In this document: in pieces, positions 1 through 12,700 of the stretch
Position numbering within the stretch: the stretch's first letter is position 1
Layout of the letters: every line of letters starts with the position of its first letter
Position numbers and translations under genes: made by a program
From: Pachypanchax playfairii
Lineage: Eukaryota > Chordata > Actinopteri > Cyprinodontiformes > Aplocheilidae
Assembly: GCA_006937955.1 (NCBI GenBank)
Contig: SSNP01000006.1
Location: forward strand, 682,001-746,000
DNA: 64,000 nucleotides
Direction: 5' to 3'
The notes under the pieces: model-generated
Told to the model about the DNA's origin: nothing
Databases searched by the model: none
What the model saw: only the letters and a program-made list of their open reading frames with translations

Positions 1-3000
1 AAACTTAACTTTCTTCAATTTTACACACAAACTCTATAAAATGCAAAATTTGAGACTTGGGGGTTGAGAATAAATCAGGCTGGTAGAAAGATTTAAAGGA
101 GTTTTAAAGTGACGTGACTTGAGATGAACTTTAACCCCTTAATTCTGTGAAGTGTCATCTTGCAGTTAAAAGGATCAGTTCTTGTTTCTGTGATCAGAGA
201 AGGGTTTGATATTAAACGTGTTCAAACAACAACTGACACACCGAGGCTGTGAGTTCGTTTTACTGCTTTTATAAAAACAAAACAAAACACTTTTTAAATA
301 AAATTACAAATGATGTTTAAATTTCTAAATTAATTTGAGGTGGAATTATTTTATCTTTATTGAAATAAGTGTCTGATAAAAAAAAAAAAAAAAATCTGGG
401 ATTGGATTTGGGGATTGGTTGCCATAGTTAATATGAAAAACTCACACAACAGTTTAATGTCCCATTGATGTTTAAAATAAAGTCCCATTGTAACAGATCT
501 TGATCTAAGCCAGCTGGGTTGTGCTAGTTTCTGTCACTTTAAAAAAGCTGGCCGGACCAGAATCATTATTTACACGTCCAGACTTCCTGTTTCCATAACG
601 AATCACGTGAGTCTGCAAGGCTGCCAAGTCTTCAACACAAGCAGCTGTAATTCCACAACAACCAGCAGCAAAAAATATGAAACCACCATATCCTTCCAAC
701 TGATCAGCCGAGCTGCACGTGATGTGGCGTTCACATCCACTTAGGAAAACTCAAAGCTGAACAAATAGGCCTTCAGACATTCCCAAAAAAATGAACAAAT
801 ACAAGAAAAACAAAATGAGAATCAACATCAGAACTGGCAACCCAACAGAAAAATCAGGGAGGTAAGGGGGTGAGTGGCACAGAACAGACATTTTTTATTC
901 TACATGAACTGCAGGATTTGGATTTGACAACAACATACTTTACCTTTAAATCCAGTAGTGTTTTCCAGGTTTGTAACACATCTGCTGAGAACAGAGTTGG
1001 TACAAAGTCTGAAGGTGGAAATCTGTTTTACTTGAATGAGAAAAATAAATTCTGTGATTTTTCATGAACAACCTGTAACAGTAAACGTTTGAAGGATTCA
1101 GAACACGGGCACACCACAAGCAATGAGTCCAGAAACTTCAGAACAAAATGAAAGGAGCTGCTGAAGGACGAAAACATAAATCTGTGGCTGAGCAGATGCT
1201 ATGACAAAAAGGCATCGACTAACACACGCTGTTTGTTCTGAGAGAATTGATTAGGTGAGTGGCTACAGGTGAGGCGTGATGGAGAAGTGGTGGGGTGATC
1301 CAGAGACTAGATACAGTTATATATCTAGATATATATATATAATTAAATATCTAGAGACAGAAAGAGATTAAAAGAAAATTAAACTCAGAAACAGACAAAA
1401 ATTAACTAAAAGATCTTATACAAATAAAGTTCCTACCAAATGAGACAAGAACAAAAGCAGAATCTAATGAAACATAAGCACCAGTAATATTAGAATTACA
1501 AAACCGAAATCATCTCTTAAAGATAGAAATAAATCCAAACATAGCCTCCTGATTTTAATCTTCTCATGCGTTTCAGGTGTGAATCCATTTTTATTAATGT
1601 TACAACTACTGAAAATCTGATGAAGTGGTGGATGTGTTTCATCCTGTTGCAGCGCTGAATGGAAGATGCTGATGTCTAACGTCTCACCACGTGTTCATAT
1701 TTAACACTGTTGACTGAATTTATAGGAAACATAATGTAAAATAGATGAATGAAATGTTTTACTTTAACAAATATGGCTGACAACATTATTTACAGACAAA
1801 TCCTAAAATTTAAATTCAGTAGGTCGGGAGAAATAATCCCACCCAGAGTGCTGAAGTTTTCCATCCATCCCAAAGTCTCACCACTTCTACTAGCTTATAA
1901 ATTTACAATGTCGAGCTCAAACTGATCCACATCTGTATTTTCCATAATCTGTGAAAGTTTGGCGACACTTCGCGTTAAACTGGGATGTTTGATGTAGACG
2001 ATCCACTTATAATACTTCTCTGCACCCGACTGCAACACGAAGAAGGGACAAAGTCTGAACACAAGATGATTAACTTTAAATATCGTCAGTGTATCAAGTC
2101 TAAATAAAGCAGAACAAAAGTAGATGGCGTCTGTTAAATTTATGTTTTTTCTTCCAATTTTCTTTCAGTTTAATAATTTACGGAAGCACGTGAACAATGC
2201 ATAAAAACAACAGAATTTATCTGTTTAATATTTTAAACCTCAGTCAACCATGCAGAGATCTCTTAAACAGGATAAGGCTGCTGCTTTCTGCAATGAGCGC
2301 TTCTGTTGCTGCATTCATGTCACAAATTTTATACATTACTGCTCAAGAAAATGATCAAATTCAGGGCATGATTCTGGGCTGGATGAGAGGGAAAGATGAA
2401 TGTGATCAGATGGAGACGAAGACTGTCTGAGAGGAGATAATGTCAAAGGAGGAGAATAAAAACTGAAAATGTGAGGCAGAAAGACAGAGTGAGTTGTGTC
2501 AAATAGATAAATGTCAGAAAGAGCTTCATCGTCTGTCTGAGCTGCAGCTCTCCCTCCTAAAATGCCATGTGTAAATCGCCGGGGCCCACAGTCATCCTCC
2601 CCGAGCTCTGAAATGAGATTATAGACCTCTACAACACTTCCTGCATGCGCGTTAAAGCAAAGCCGAATACATTGAGCTGTGTGGAAGGGTAGAGTTTAAG
2701 CAGCATTACTCACACCACCAAATGTGTTTTATCAAGAAAGATTTGGGAATACTCATGTATCATTCCAGTCACATGCTCTCACTGTGAACTTCTTTACCCC
2801 TTATTTACTGCATCTGAGCTGCAACCCAAAACCCCCAAAACAGTAAAGCAAAACAAATATCTGAAAATAAATTAGACTAAAAGCAACTTTAAAGACTCAA
2901 TAATAAACACAAAAAACTTTAGGAGAATAAACTGTTACTTCATTTCAAAAATACTGTGGTTGAACTAGGTTCACCTCATTAAAGCGTTCTTCCTTACTAA

Positions 3001-3199
3001 TTGCCCACAATGCATTTCAGTATTTGTGGAACAAAACAGCAGCTTATTAGTAGCGACTGTTTCCAGGCTATGTTTGTGAGCACATGATGTTTACTCCACG
3101 ACTTCTCTACTCAAACTAGCCTCTGAGTCCCTCTTCCAAATCTAATATACCCATCCATAAATAGCTCACCTATTGAGCCCATTTTCAGTATGAGTGACA
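1..3199. other. Intergenic DNA upstream of klf7
   Basis: This AT-rich stretch contains no exon that I can recognise. It holds a short A tract near 379-394 and a small AT-rich palindromic patch near 1319-1341. A minus-strand open frame at 505-750 is followed on that strand by AATAAA (361-356). It resembles no family I know and is discussed under findings rather than called as a gene. Nothing else stands out. Confidence 0.5.
1319..1341. repeat. Short AT microsatellite with palindromic ends
   Basis: Alternating T and A, interrupted once by CTAG, forms a self-complementary run. Copies of CTAGA occur on both sides. This is low-complexity DNA with no evident function. Confidence 0.6.
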
Positions 3200-3480
3200 G
3201 GTCAGCAGAGCCAATGTCGCTCGCCGAATCCACTAAACCCCGCCTTTCCACGCACTGCCGCCGCTCCAATAACCCCACAACCGCCCATTCGCCATAAATG
3301 GGTAAGTGAGGGGGTTGATTGACAAACCAAATCACGCCCCTTCGTTTTACAAAGTCCGTCCCCTCCTTTGGCTCCCTATCAGTGGCTATTTTGGCAACGC
3401 GGATACGCATGGAGCTTCCATCACCTTCACTCTCTTTTACGCACCGTGTCCGATTATGCGCGCAGGTATACGGACCTTAA
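3200..3480 (+). promoter_or_regulatory. Probable klf7 promoter region
   Basis: The 430 bases before the klf7 start codon are richer in CpG than the surrounding DNA. They contain CCAAT at 3211-3215 and 3266-3270 and GC-box-like runs such as CGCCCCTT near 3334. There is no convincing TATA box at a useful distance. A TATA-less, CpG-containing promoter is common for Krüppel-like factor genes, so transcription probably starts somewhere between about 3300 and 3550. The exact start cannot be read from sequence alone. Confidence 0.35.
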
Positions 3481-3627
3481 TTGCCTCATTTTCTGCCGCT
3501 GCGCTGCGCTATTAATCACCTGCTAAGGACTAATATGAAAGAAGTGGATGTAGAGGTCTAACAGAGCCAAGAAAGGAGGCACATTTTCCTGTGGATCATT
3601 CTTGTTTTCCATCACCAAGCGGTCAGC

Positions 3628-3729
3628 ATGGATGTCTTGGCGAACCACAGTATCTTTCAGGAACTTCAGCTTGTGCACGACACCGGCTACTTCTCCGCCA
3701 TGCCGTCGCTGGAGGAAAACTGGCAGCAG
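3628..3729 (+). CDS. klf7: klf7 coding exon 1
   Basis: This exon encodes residues 1-34, from MDVLANHSIFQELQL to ENWQQ, the conserved start of KLF7. The start codon at 3628 was chosen because the peptide aligns with the family from its first methionine. The exon ends between codons at a strong donor (CAG|GTATGT, GT at 3730-3731). The 5' UTR lies upstream, with no in-frame extension resembling the family. Confidence 0.95.
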
Positions 3730-6700
3730 GTATGTCCTAACTTTCCAAATGGCATCTCGTAATTGCACATCATCTGTCGCTGGCTGATCACATGCGCTCG
3801 GGATGCAGGCGCTAACTTTTGCTCTGATAAGAAACAGTGGATGTGTGAGCCGTTCAGGCAGAAACGGGGACGTAAAAGGCTTTTTTTCTGAGAGATGGCA
3901 AAGTGGATAAGAAACGAACGCATAGCGGCGCGTAATAAAGCTGTCACGCGCGATACGGGAAGATGAAGATCCAGATCTCATAATGGAGACTGAATTGATC
4001 GTGAATAATACATTCGTATCTCGACTGAGTTGTAAACCCCTCCTTCACGGAGAGAAGTCCCCTCTCTTATTCATAATAGATCCTTTCATGTCTGGTTTTT
4101 GTGCCATCTTTAAATGTAGTAGTGCAATAATGCGTGATGGCGGCAAAGGAAGAGAGGAAATGTCATGCATGTTCATTTCTACATGCGTCCCACATCAGAC
4201 GCACTTAAAAAAAAATGGAAGTTGAGTTTCTGAATTAAGTGTGAGTCGCAGATAAGGAACACATGGCTGTGGCTAGACCTGAAGACGCATCGGGTTCTTA
4301 GATTCTTACTACTATTCCTCTGATATCACATGTGTCTAGTTTTACACGTGCGTGAGTCTGTGGACAGTTGAAATATTTTTTCTATGCATCTCACAAACAT
4401 TTTTTATTTGTTTAAATGTCCCCTTTGCGGTTATGTGGTCGATTTGGTAGCTTTTCCTTCCCCTTTTACGCACAGGACATCCTTTCTTTTCCCTTTAACA
4501 TCCCTCTCACTTCTTGTCACTGCGAAGTGCACATAAGAGCCACCTGCGCTGCTGCTGCTCAGGATGCTGCTTTCGGTGCTGCGCTTGTCTGAGCAGGTAA
4601 AACAGAGAAAAAAACAGTCAAGGAAGCAAGAAATCAATGGATGGAAAATTGATACTGGTATTGTTCGTGTAACAGAAGCTTCAGGGTTTTTTCCCCACTT
4701 CTCTGGTCCATGCGGGAGGAGGAGTAGAAGGATGGAGGAGGGGTGAGATGGAGAGGGAGAAACCGGTGCGTGACCGTAGATCTCTCCGTCCTGGCCGAGC
4801 AGCCTAATTGGCATCCTACTGTTAGCCACCGACGCATCTTTCTATAACAAGTCTCAAACTCCCTGCCTTAACTGACAGTGCTGGTTCTTTCTTTTTTTTT
4901 AATTGCACTGACCTACGTGTACCATATGCAGTGCATGTCTCTCCCCAGTTTCTCACCCACAGCCTGCATATCAAAATCAATACCTAATGCAAATGGAAGA
5001 GGGAGACAGCTGCGTGTGTAGGCTGGGAAAGCTCTTATCTGTGAAGACTGAACATGTCACTTTTCTCTGATTGTTTGCAGCACATTCTCACTGAGAACAT
5101 GTCCATTTTAGAAAAAAAGAGCTCCATGGTGACTGTTGATGGAACAGACACTTTTTTATTTAAAGCTTTTAACGTTCAGCCACTTGCATAAATCAAGACA
5201 CTGCTTCCAAAATAAAGAGTTGGTAATTTGGCTCTTAGTGAAGAAGAGCTTGAGCAAAACTTAGTTTTTATGGTAATTGTGTCTCATTGGTGGATAATAT
5301 TATTTTTTTTTTACTTTTTTGTCTTGGTTTGGGTTTTGGGACAGCTCTAAATCCAGATTTCCCTAAAGAGACAATAAAGCATATAATATCACTGCAGTAT
5401 CTGCTTACAGGAGCTGCCATGTTGTATTTTTGGGCACCAGAGACATGAGGTTGTCCCGCCCACTCACCGGCTCACTATCATGGCATTATGTTTTGTTGTT
5501 TGTTTGCCTTTTTTGCATGAAATTCATCAGAGGTAAAGAAATGGGTGGGGGTCAGTGCTACTGAAACCTCCCATGATCCTTCAGTTTCAACTTCCAGTTT
5601 CTTTACTGTTCAGATGGTTTAAATTGTACATTATTACCTGTGTTTCATTTTATCCTCTTAAAATAATGTTGTCACCACAGAGCAAGAAAAAGCAACAATA
5701 AGAAGCCTTTTCTTTTTGTCTTTACTCACATCTTCAAGTGTTCTCTGCTTTTCATTTATATATTTGAGTTTTGATCTAAAATAAGACTAAACATTGAAAA
5801 AAGATCATTAATCTTGGCAGAATCAAACCCTTCAGTGTCAGTTTTGGATTATTGTTCATGTGCTGGAGTTTCAGCTTAAGGATGAACTTTTCTTGATCTC
5901 ACAAGTAGGTTTGAAAGGCCAATAAATTCCTGAAGCTTTATCCTCCATCACCCTCCCAATGTCTTTATATTACCCTGAAAAACATTGGCTCTTTTGCTCT
6001 CACTGTCAGATGTTGTTACATGTTCTAAAATAGGGCCACCTGTGTGACAAAATCACAGTATTTGGTACATTTGAGATGAAAACGAGTTGTGTTAATTAAA
6101 CACTCTTTCCAGTTTGCTGCAGTTTCCATAAAGAATTCCATGTCCTACTGTGAATCACTGGAGAAAATATCTTGAAGGTTTTTTTGAAAACCAATCCTTT
6201 GGATAAAAAGATCACACTGTTTCCTTGTGAGCACAAGGATTATGATTCGCCCCACACCACGAAATCCTCTCTCCCTGTACAGTTCAGCAATGTTCTTGGC
6301 AAAGCGGTCATTGTGCTCATTGTGGTGGGATGAAGATGCCTCGATCCCTCCTGAATGCAGGAATTATGAGTTGTGGCTCCCCTTTAAGGCTTTGTCTCCT
6401 GCAGTGGACCCATAGCTTCAGCAGTCCCTTCTGTATTCCGGGCACAATTTATAAATTGATGCTTTTATGGCTTCGATGGTAAGATAGGAGGCCGTTGTTG
6501 CTGGCCCCTAAATGTGTCCCTGAGACACGAAGGCAAGAATGATGACTGTGTCCCCTGTTGGTGTCTGTGAGGCATGATTCAGCCTGTAATAGGGGGATGG
6601 GGAGCAGAGAAGGAGTAAAGTGTTTTGGAGGTCTGCAGATGGTACATTTGAGGCTGCTATTTGTTCCATTATTGAAGCTAATAGTGCCAAACCAAACTGT

Positions 6701-9700
6701 GCTGTCTGGATTCCAAATCCCCGTACAGTTGGTTGTTCACATTTGGTTTGGAACAAACAGCAGGGCTGAGCTGGATTTGGAACAAGCAGAGTTGGTCAAA
6801 ACTCGCTCATTATGTGTGGAACCCTTGCAGCACAAAGCACGAGTGTGTGTGTTACTTTGTGTCTTCAGACCAAAGAAATGGCTCGTCATCTTGGCTGCTA
6901 TTTCCATCACATGTTCTGCTCTTTTGTAAAGTGACATTTGCTCGGACTAAGCCTTATCCAGCGTCAGTATGATAAATGTATCAGAATATTCTGAAGAGTC
7001 AGAATTAGACTGGAAAACTGTTTGATATGATGGAATTTTAAGTTGCCATTAAAGAGTACCGATGTCAAGCCTCCATTCACAGTTCCTGACCTTGATGGAC
7101 AGGCTGTAGCTGGACAACACCAGTAGTGGTCTATCGCTGACCTCAGGATGCACTCCGTACCCTCCAACACATATATCATCCCTCAGGGGTCCAATGCACT
7201 CATGGTACACATGATGCTTACCCAAGCGGAATGTCTGGATGTGGCTACGTAGTGCATTAAGTGCTTGGTGTAGATGTGGACCGACTGCACATGGCTTTGA
7301 TGTTTCTAAATGTGGAAAGAGCAGCAGGGCACACTGGCTAAACCTCCGTATGTCAGCAGCAGTTCATGTTGGCGACTCGATAACGTACACATCTCTCAGG
7401 TGGCGACAGCGTCAACTCCATCTGGGGGGAGGTTGGTAGAAGTTGCTTAGCATGCACATTCTCCCCACCGCAGGGTTTTGCATTTCACAGTATGGTGGGC
7501 TGCTCAAACACATCCCCCTAAACTCCTCCACACCCTTAGGGGTGACGGGCAGACAGACATGGCGAGAGCAAGTTGGATGAAGATGACGAGGAAGAAAAGG
7601 CAGGGATGCAGATAGATGGAGTCATTTAGCATTTTGACTGGGGCCTCTGAGGGAAAAGTTGCTCCTCCCTGGGCTATTAAAGCTGAGGCCAGTGCCAGAA
7701 AGATGCATCAGCATGGAGAACCCAGTCTCAGCATCCAGAGACATCATGAGGAGGATTAAGAGAAGGGACAGCAATAGATAAAGCAGCATAACTGTGAATA
7801 TCCAGATGTATCTAGATGCCAATTTCTGCATGTCTGAGTTTGTGAACGCTGGTGTGAGTATATCTCAGCATGTTATGTAATCCTCAGTAGGCCACAGCTG
7901 CTTTCTCACACACACAGCCAGCATGCTGGGGAGCACAGCCAACTGGCCCCCGCCTTCCTGTCTTCCTCCATCCCTTGTTTCTTTTTCTCTTTCTGTCTCC
8001 GAGCTTTTTTCTTCTTATAGAATTAGCACAGTATGGATTTTTGATCTCTGCAGGGGCGGTTGTGTAAGCTCTGGTCTTGCTTATTTTCCTAACGCTTTAC
8101 AGTAAACTCAGCTCTGTCAGAACACGGTGGCTTCCAGGTAACAATGTCGTTTTTGTTTACTTTATGGAGTGCCAGCAATTAAACTTGTACCAATCAGTGT
8201 GAATTTAGAGAAACACACTCATCTGGGATGATATCTCATTACCTTTCACTGATTGGTGCAATTAAATTAAAATAAATTAAATTCATTCAATCCTGTAAGG
8301 AAGTAGAATGTGGGCCTTAATCTTATTTATCTCAAAAGGTTTCCAAGAAATGTTCTGAATGTCTTCCTGACATTTTGTTTTGGTAAAATAAATCCCTTCC
8401 TGTTTAGAAGAAAAATCAAGATGTGGTGCTCTCTTGAAGGACAGAGAAAACTGTTACTTGTCATTTAATTTGGCCTGATAAAGCAAAATGATCAGCAACC
8501 AGATCATTCTGTATTGTGTTCCTCGCCTCCCAGCTGACAGCAGTCAGATGATTTTGAAGATGAAAGCCACTTATAATAAATTTGACATGGCCCAGCCTGT
8601 GACGCAGCGAGCATGAAAGAAGTCTTTCATGAGCTGTGCTGTTCCGGCATCTTGAACAGACTCTTATAGCATTTTCTTCCTTAAAGCACATTAATAAAGG
8701 ACTTAATTCAGTTACTACAGATAAATAAACAAGCTTTAACAGTAAATGTATCTTTATTTTAGTCTCTGGAGACCGGAGCACTTTGTAGATCTCGATCTGA
8801 GTCTGATATCATTTTAATTTCCTGGATATTTTACTTTAAATCAGGATACATTTTTTTTAACAGACATAAACAATCAGGTTTGAGTGTCTGTGTATGTTGC
8901 GTAATGAGATGTGCGAGCGACCCCCTGACCCAGTAACATCCATTCTGCCATAAGAGCGCTTCGTGAACTCTGCCACCTCTGTCTCATCACTCAGCCAGCT
9001 GAGAGGCGATTTCCAGTGATAGGTGCCGGCTACTGCTTTATGGGCGCTGATGAAACGGTGGAACGCGCTGCTAGAAGAGAGGATGAGGGGAAGTGTTCAT
9101 TTGTCTGATGATCTGGTGACAGAAAGGGGGCTGCCGAGGGAGAACAAGGCAGAAAGCGGGGAGAGTGGGGAACAAGCACATCTTTATGTATGGCTTCCGA
9201 AACGCTCTGCCACCTCAGGTTTGATTAACAGTGAGAAGAGGAGCCAGTCATTTTTTTCGCTACACTTCGGCACACATGGCTTGGCAATGACTTTCACATC
9301 ATTTGAGGCGAAATTGGGAAGCCGTTACAGCACCTTACAGTGAGCCGACATGCTTCGCTGCTGCCATCCGGCTCGGCAACCACAGGGAGAAAAAAGAAAA
9401 GGAAGAAAAGTCCCAGACACTTGTTTCATGCTTTGAAATCATCACTCTGCCCTTCCTTTACACTCTGTCTTATGACTTTTTCTGTGTTTTGCCTACAGAC
9501 AAAATCCGAGAGGACAGAGCTGACAAAATCACATTTTTGTGACATTAATTCTGTATAAAAAGTCAAAGAATTTTGTACAAATTAAGACAATTTTTCCCAA
9601 GAAAACCCCAAACATTATTCAAATCCACAAAATCCACACTTAGGTTCATGATTTAACCATGTGTTTAGGCCATACATGTGTTTATGTGTGTTTATTTTAT

Positions 9701-12700
9701 TTTAATCATACAAAACTCCAAATTTGAGACTGGTCTGATTTTACCGGATCTTCACTCCAATGCAGGATGGAAATCTCAGTTTGCACTGAACACAAAAACA
9801 ACCAACATCTGACTTTGTCTTCCATGCGAAGCGATTCTGACATTCAGTTCTGGGTCAAAGCACTTCATATTAGTATTTATCAGCTCCAGCTCTGACAGGA
9901 AGTAATAGAAACAGAATGCTCACACTAACTTCACTGGAGATAAACAGAGCCCTGCCATAAGTTTTAAACTAATTTCCCAAACAATTGGCCACATCAGATG
10001 CTTTGACAGATTGAAAAGATAAATTCTATCTGTCAAGAAAAAACAATTCTTAGTTGAAGTTAACACTGAGCGAGTATATCGTTGATGTAATGCCAGTATT
10101 TTGCATTCCTTCTTTCCAGAATATGTTGATGAAAATGATATGTAAAGCACCAGTCATGAGTCACACTATGCAAAAGTCCCTTGGGTATTAGATTATTCTG
10201 AGTAAAACTTTGTCCTTCATCAATTGTGTGATTAATCAACCAGCTGGTTCTCACATGTGGACATCCATTGGCTTAAACAATGACCACACATACCCAGTCT
10301 GTGGAGGCATTTTACAGTGCTAATTGGCTCTGACATCCAGAGCGTTACTTCACATCTTCCTATCTACCTGTTGCTAGGCAGCCTTGGCAAGCAGGAAGAT
10401 CAGCTTTTTATTTGTTTAGCTGTCAGTCTGGGAGGCTAATCCCACCTCAAGGGAGCCCTAGCCATCCAGAACACAGAAATCCGGCCATGTGGACCATGTC
10501 TTACTCCAAAGACTGAGCAGGAGGAATGGGGAGAAAGAGGTGGACCGAGGAGAGAGACAAGGGCAATTTGCCCCGAGTAAACACCGCTGCTTGTTGTTGT
10601 CATTTGAAGCAAGTCATCAATCACGGTCTTAAGCTCTTAGGGGTGACAGCCACAAGGACACAACGCTTTCTCAAATAGGTTGAAAAGTTTAAAAAAGCTG
10701 TGGCTGTTCTGCCGGTGCAGCGTTTGATGTTTTAGGAGTCAGTGTTTGTGTAAAAGCCCGTCATAAAGATGTCGGGTTGGGAAATGCTTCTGATTTATCA
10801 TGCAAGTCACTGAGAGTTTGCAAATCTTTGCATGCAGTCACGTGTGTGCATGTTTTGCATGTCTGTCCCTAGTATTCAGCTGTTGTGGTTCAACATGCAA
10901 AGCTATTTTGTTTCCACCTGCTGTGCCTCCAAAGTTGTATGACTGGTTGTTCGTTGTGTCTAGACATTTTCACCAGACATACCCCATTGTCTTTTTCCTC
11001 TCTGCCGTCTACCCTCGTATCTGTTTATTGTATTTTTATCTCATTTTATTATTTTCTTTCTCATCTTCTCCTCTTATGAAATCCAGCTTTTCCTCTGTTA
11101 TTCTATCCTGTTTGGTCTCTGGGAGCTAGTTTGTCTTATTCAAATTCATACTGCATGTTTTCATTTTTTGCCACTTGAAACCAGGCATGAGGACACAGAT
11201 GTGTGGTCAGAAATAGATCAAGGCTGCTTCCCGTTGTCAGCAGCTGGCGTTAAACTCGCAAGAAGATTTAACAGAGTCCCAAATTACCCTAAAGACACTG
11301 ATATCTGGAGCTAACTGGGTACATCATGTAGTTTCAAGCTCTTGCAGGGTTGAGTTTTTCTGAAAAAAAAATAGTACTTGTGCTTCAACCAAGAATAGCC
11401 CAAATGTCAAAGCCTGCAGGAGCAAGTTTTCACTGTGAAATATGTTGCTTTAGTGTACGCTTGTAAAAAAAGGCTGTCAAAGCAGACAGGCAGAGAGGGT
11501 GAGGAGATTTTGCACCTTGCTTTACTCTTCAAATGGCCTGGGAAGTGCCCTTGTGTGATTTAACGAGACCTGTGGGAAGAGCTATTCATCAGCATGACAG
11601 CGTATCTCTGTTTCCCATTGTTCTGTGCTGGTATGTGAGGAGAGCAGTGAGTGTTTTAGCCTTAATGATGGGCTGGCAAGCCTTTGATTAGATGAATCTC
11701 CTGGTGCTAATTAAGATTTAGACTGCCAAAAGACATCTGTGTTTATGCTCTCCGCCCGCTCCATTTTCCTGGAAGTGCTCTCTGGTGTGTTGGAGCAGTT
11801 TATGGTGTGGTCATAGTTTGGGCTGTGACCTGTGATAGGCAATGATACACAGCCTGGAGCAAAAGCAGTTGGTCATTTCAAACTGTCACACAAAACTGGT
11901 TTGACATGTTCCTAAAATGATCATTGGTGAAGTCGGTTTAGTCTGCACATGAGTCGTTTTTCTATCAGACTCACAGCAAATGATTTTTTCAGGTGTTGAA
12001 TAATAGAAGTCTTGTGTGTTATTGTTGGGGAAGGTGATAGATTTTGGTTGGTGTAGGAGGCAGAATATCACCTTTCAAAACTCAGCCGTTTCCCTCAAAA
12101 AGTTGGAGACTAGGTTGGATCGCTGGTTTCTACGGCTAAAGAATGTTGAAATACAACACTTGTGGTTTTAAGGAAACTAAAATTGTATTTCTTGTCTCTG
12201 AAAACTGAAGTAATGAATTTCTTGAATGATCCATATTTCTTTCAGACAGATAAATACTCCTGTAGTTGTGTCTGTTCTGCTCATGATTTCTCGTTTGGGA
12301 ACTCTTTCCAGTCAAGTATCATCAAGGTGACCTGCATCACTGGTTATTACTGGCTTTGGTTCTTGATGGTTATTAGTTGCTGGAAAGCCTTGGGGAATGT
12401 TTAGCATCAGTTTTGTTTCCTCTGCACAAATTTCATTCTATATTTAGAACTTTTTGAAGGATTTTTCAAGGTCTTTATTTTCTTCTCCTTCCAGCTAGAC
12501 AATGTTTTTTACAAAATGGCCTCTGAGTTTGTTGTCTTTGTTTCCTCCAAAAAAATGTGTCAGAGATATACGCTAGCCCATAACTGTGGTTTGTAACAAG
12601 TTTCTTATGTTGCGCCAGTGTTTGATTTTGTTAATGGGCTTTTTGCTCTTGTGTTTACACGACAGCAAAATAAATACATGAAAAAATAAATATTAAAAAA

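Noticed and set aside
3523..3981. Minus-strand frame of 152 codons over klf7 exon 1
   Set aside because: It lies opposite the real exon and its flanks and has no family resemblance.
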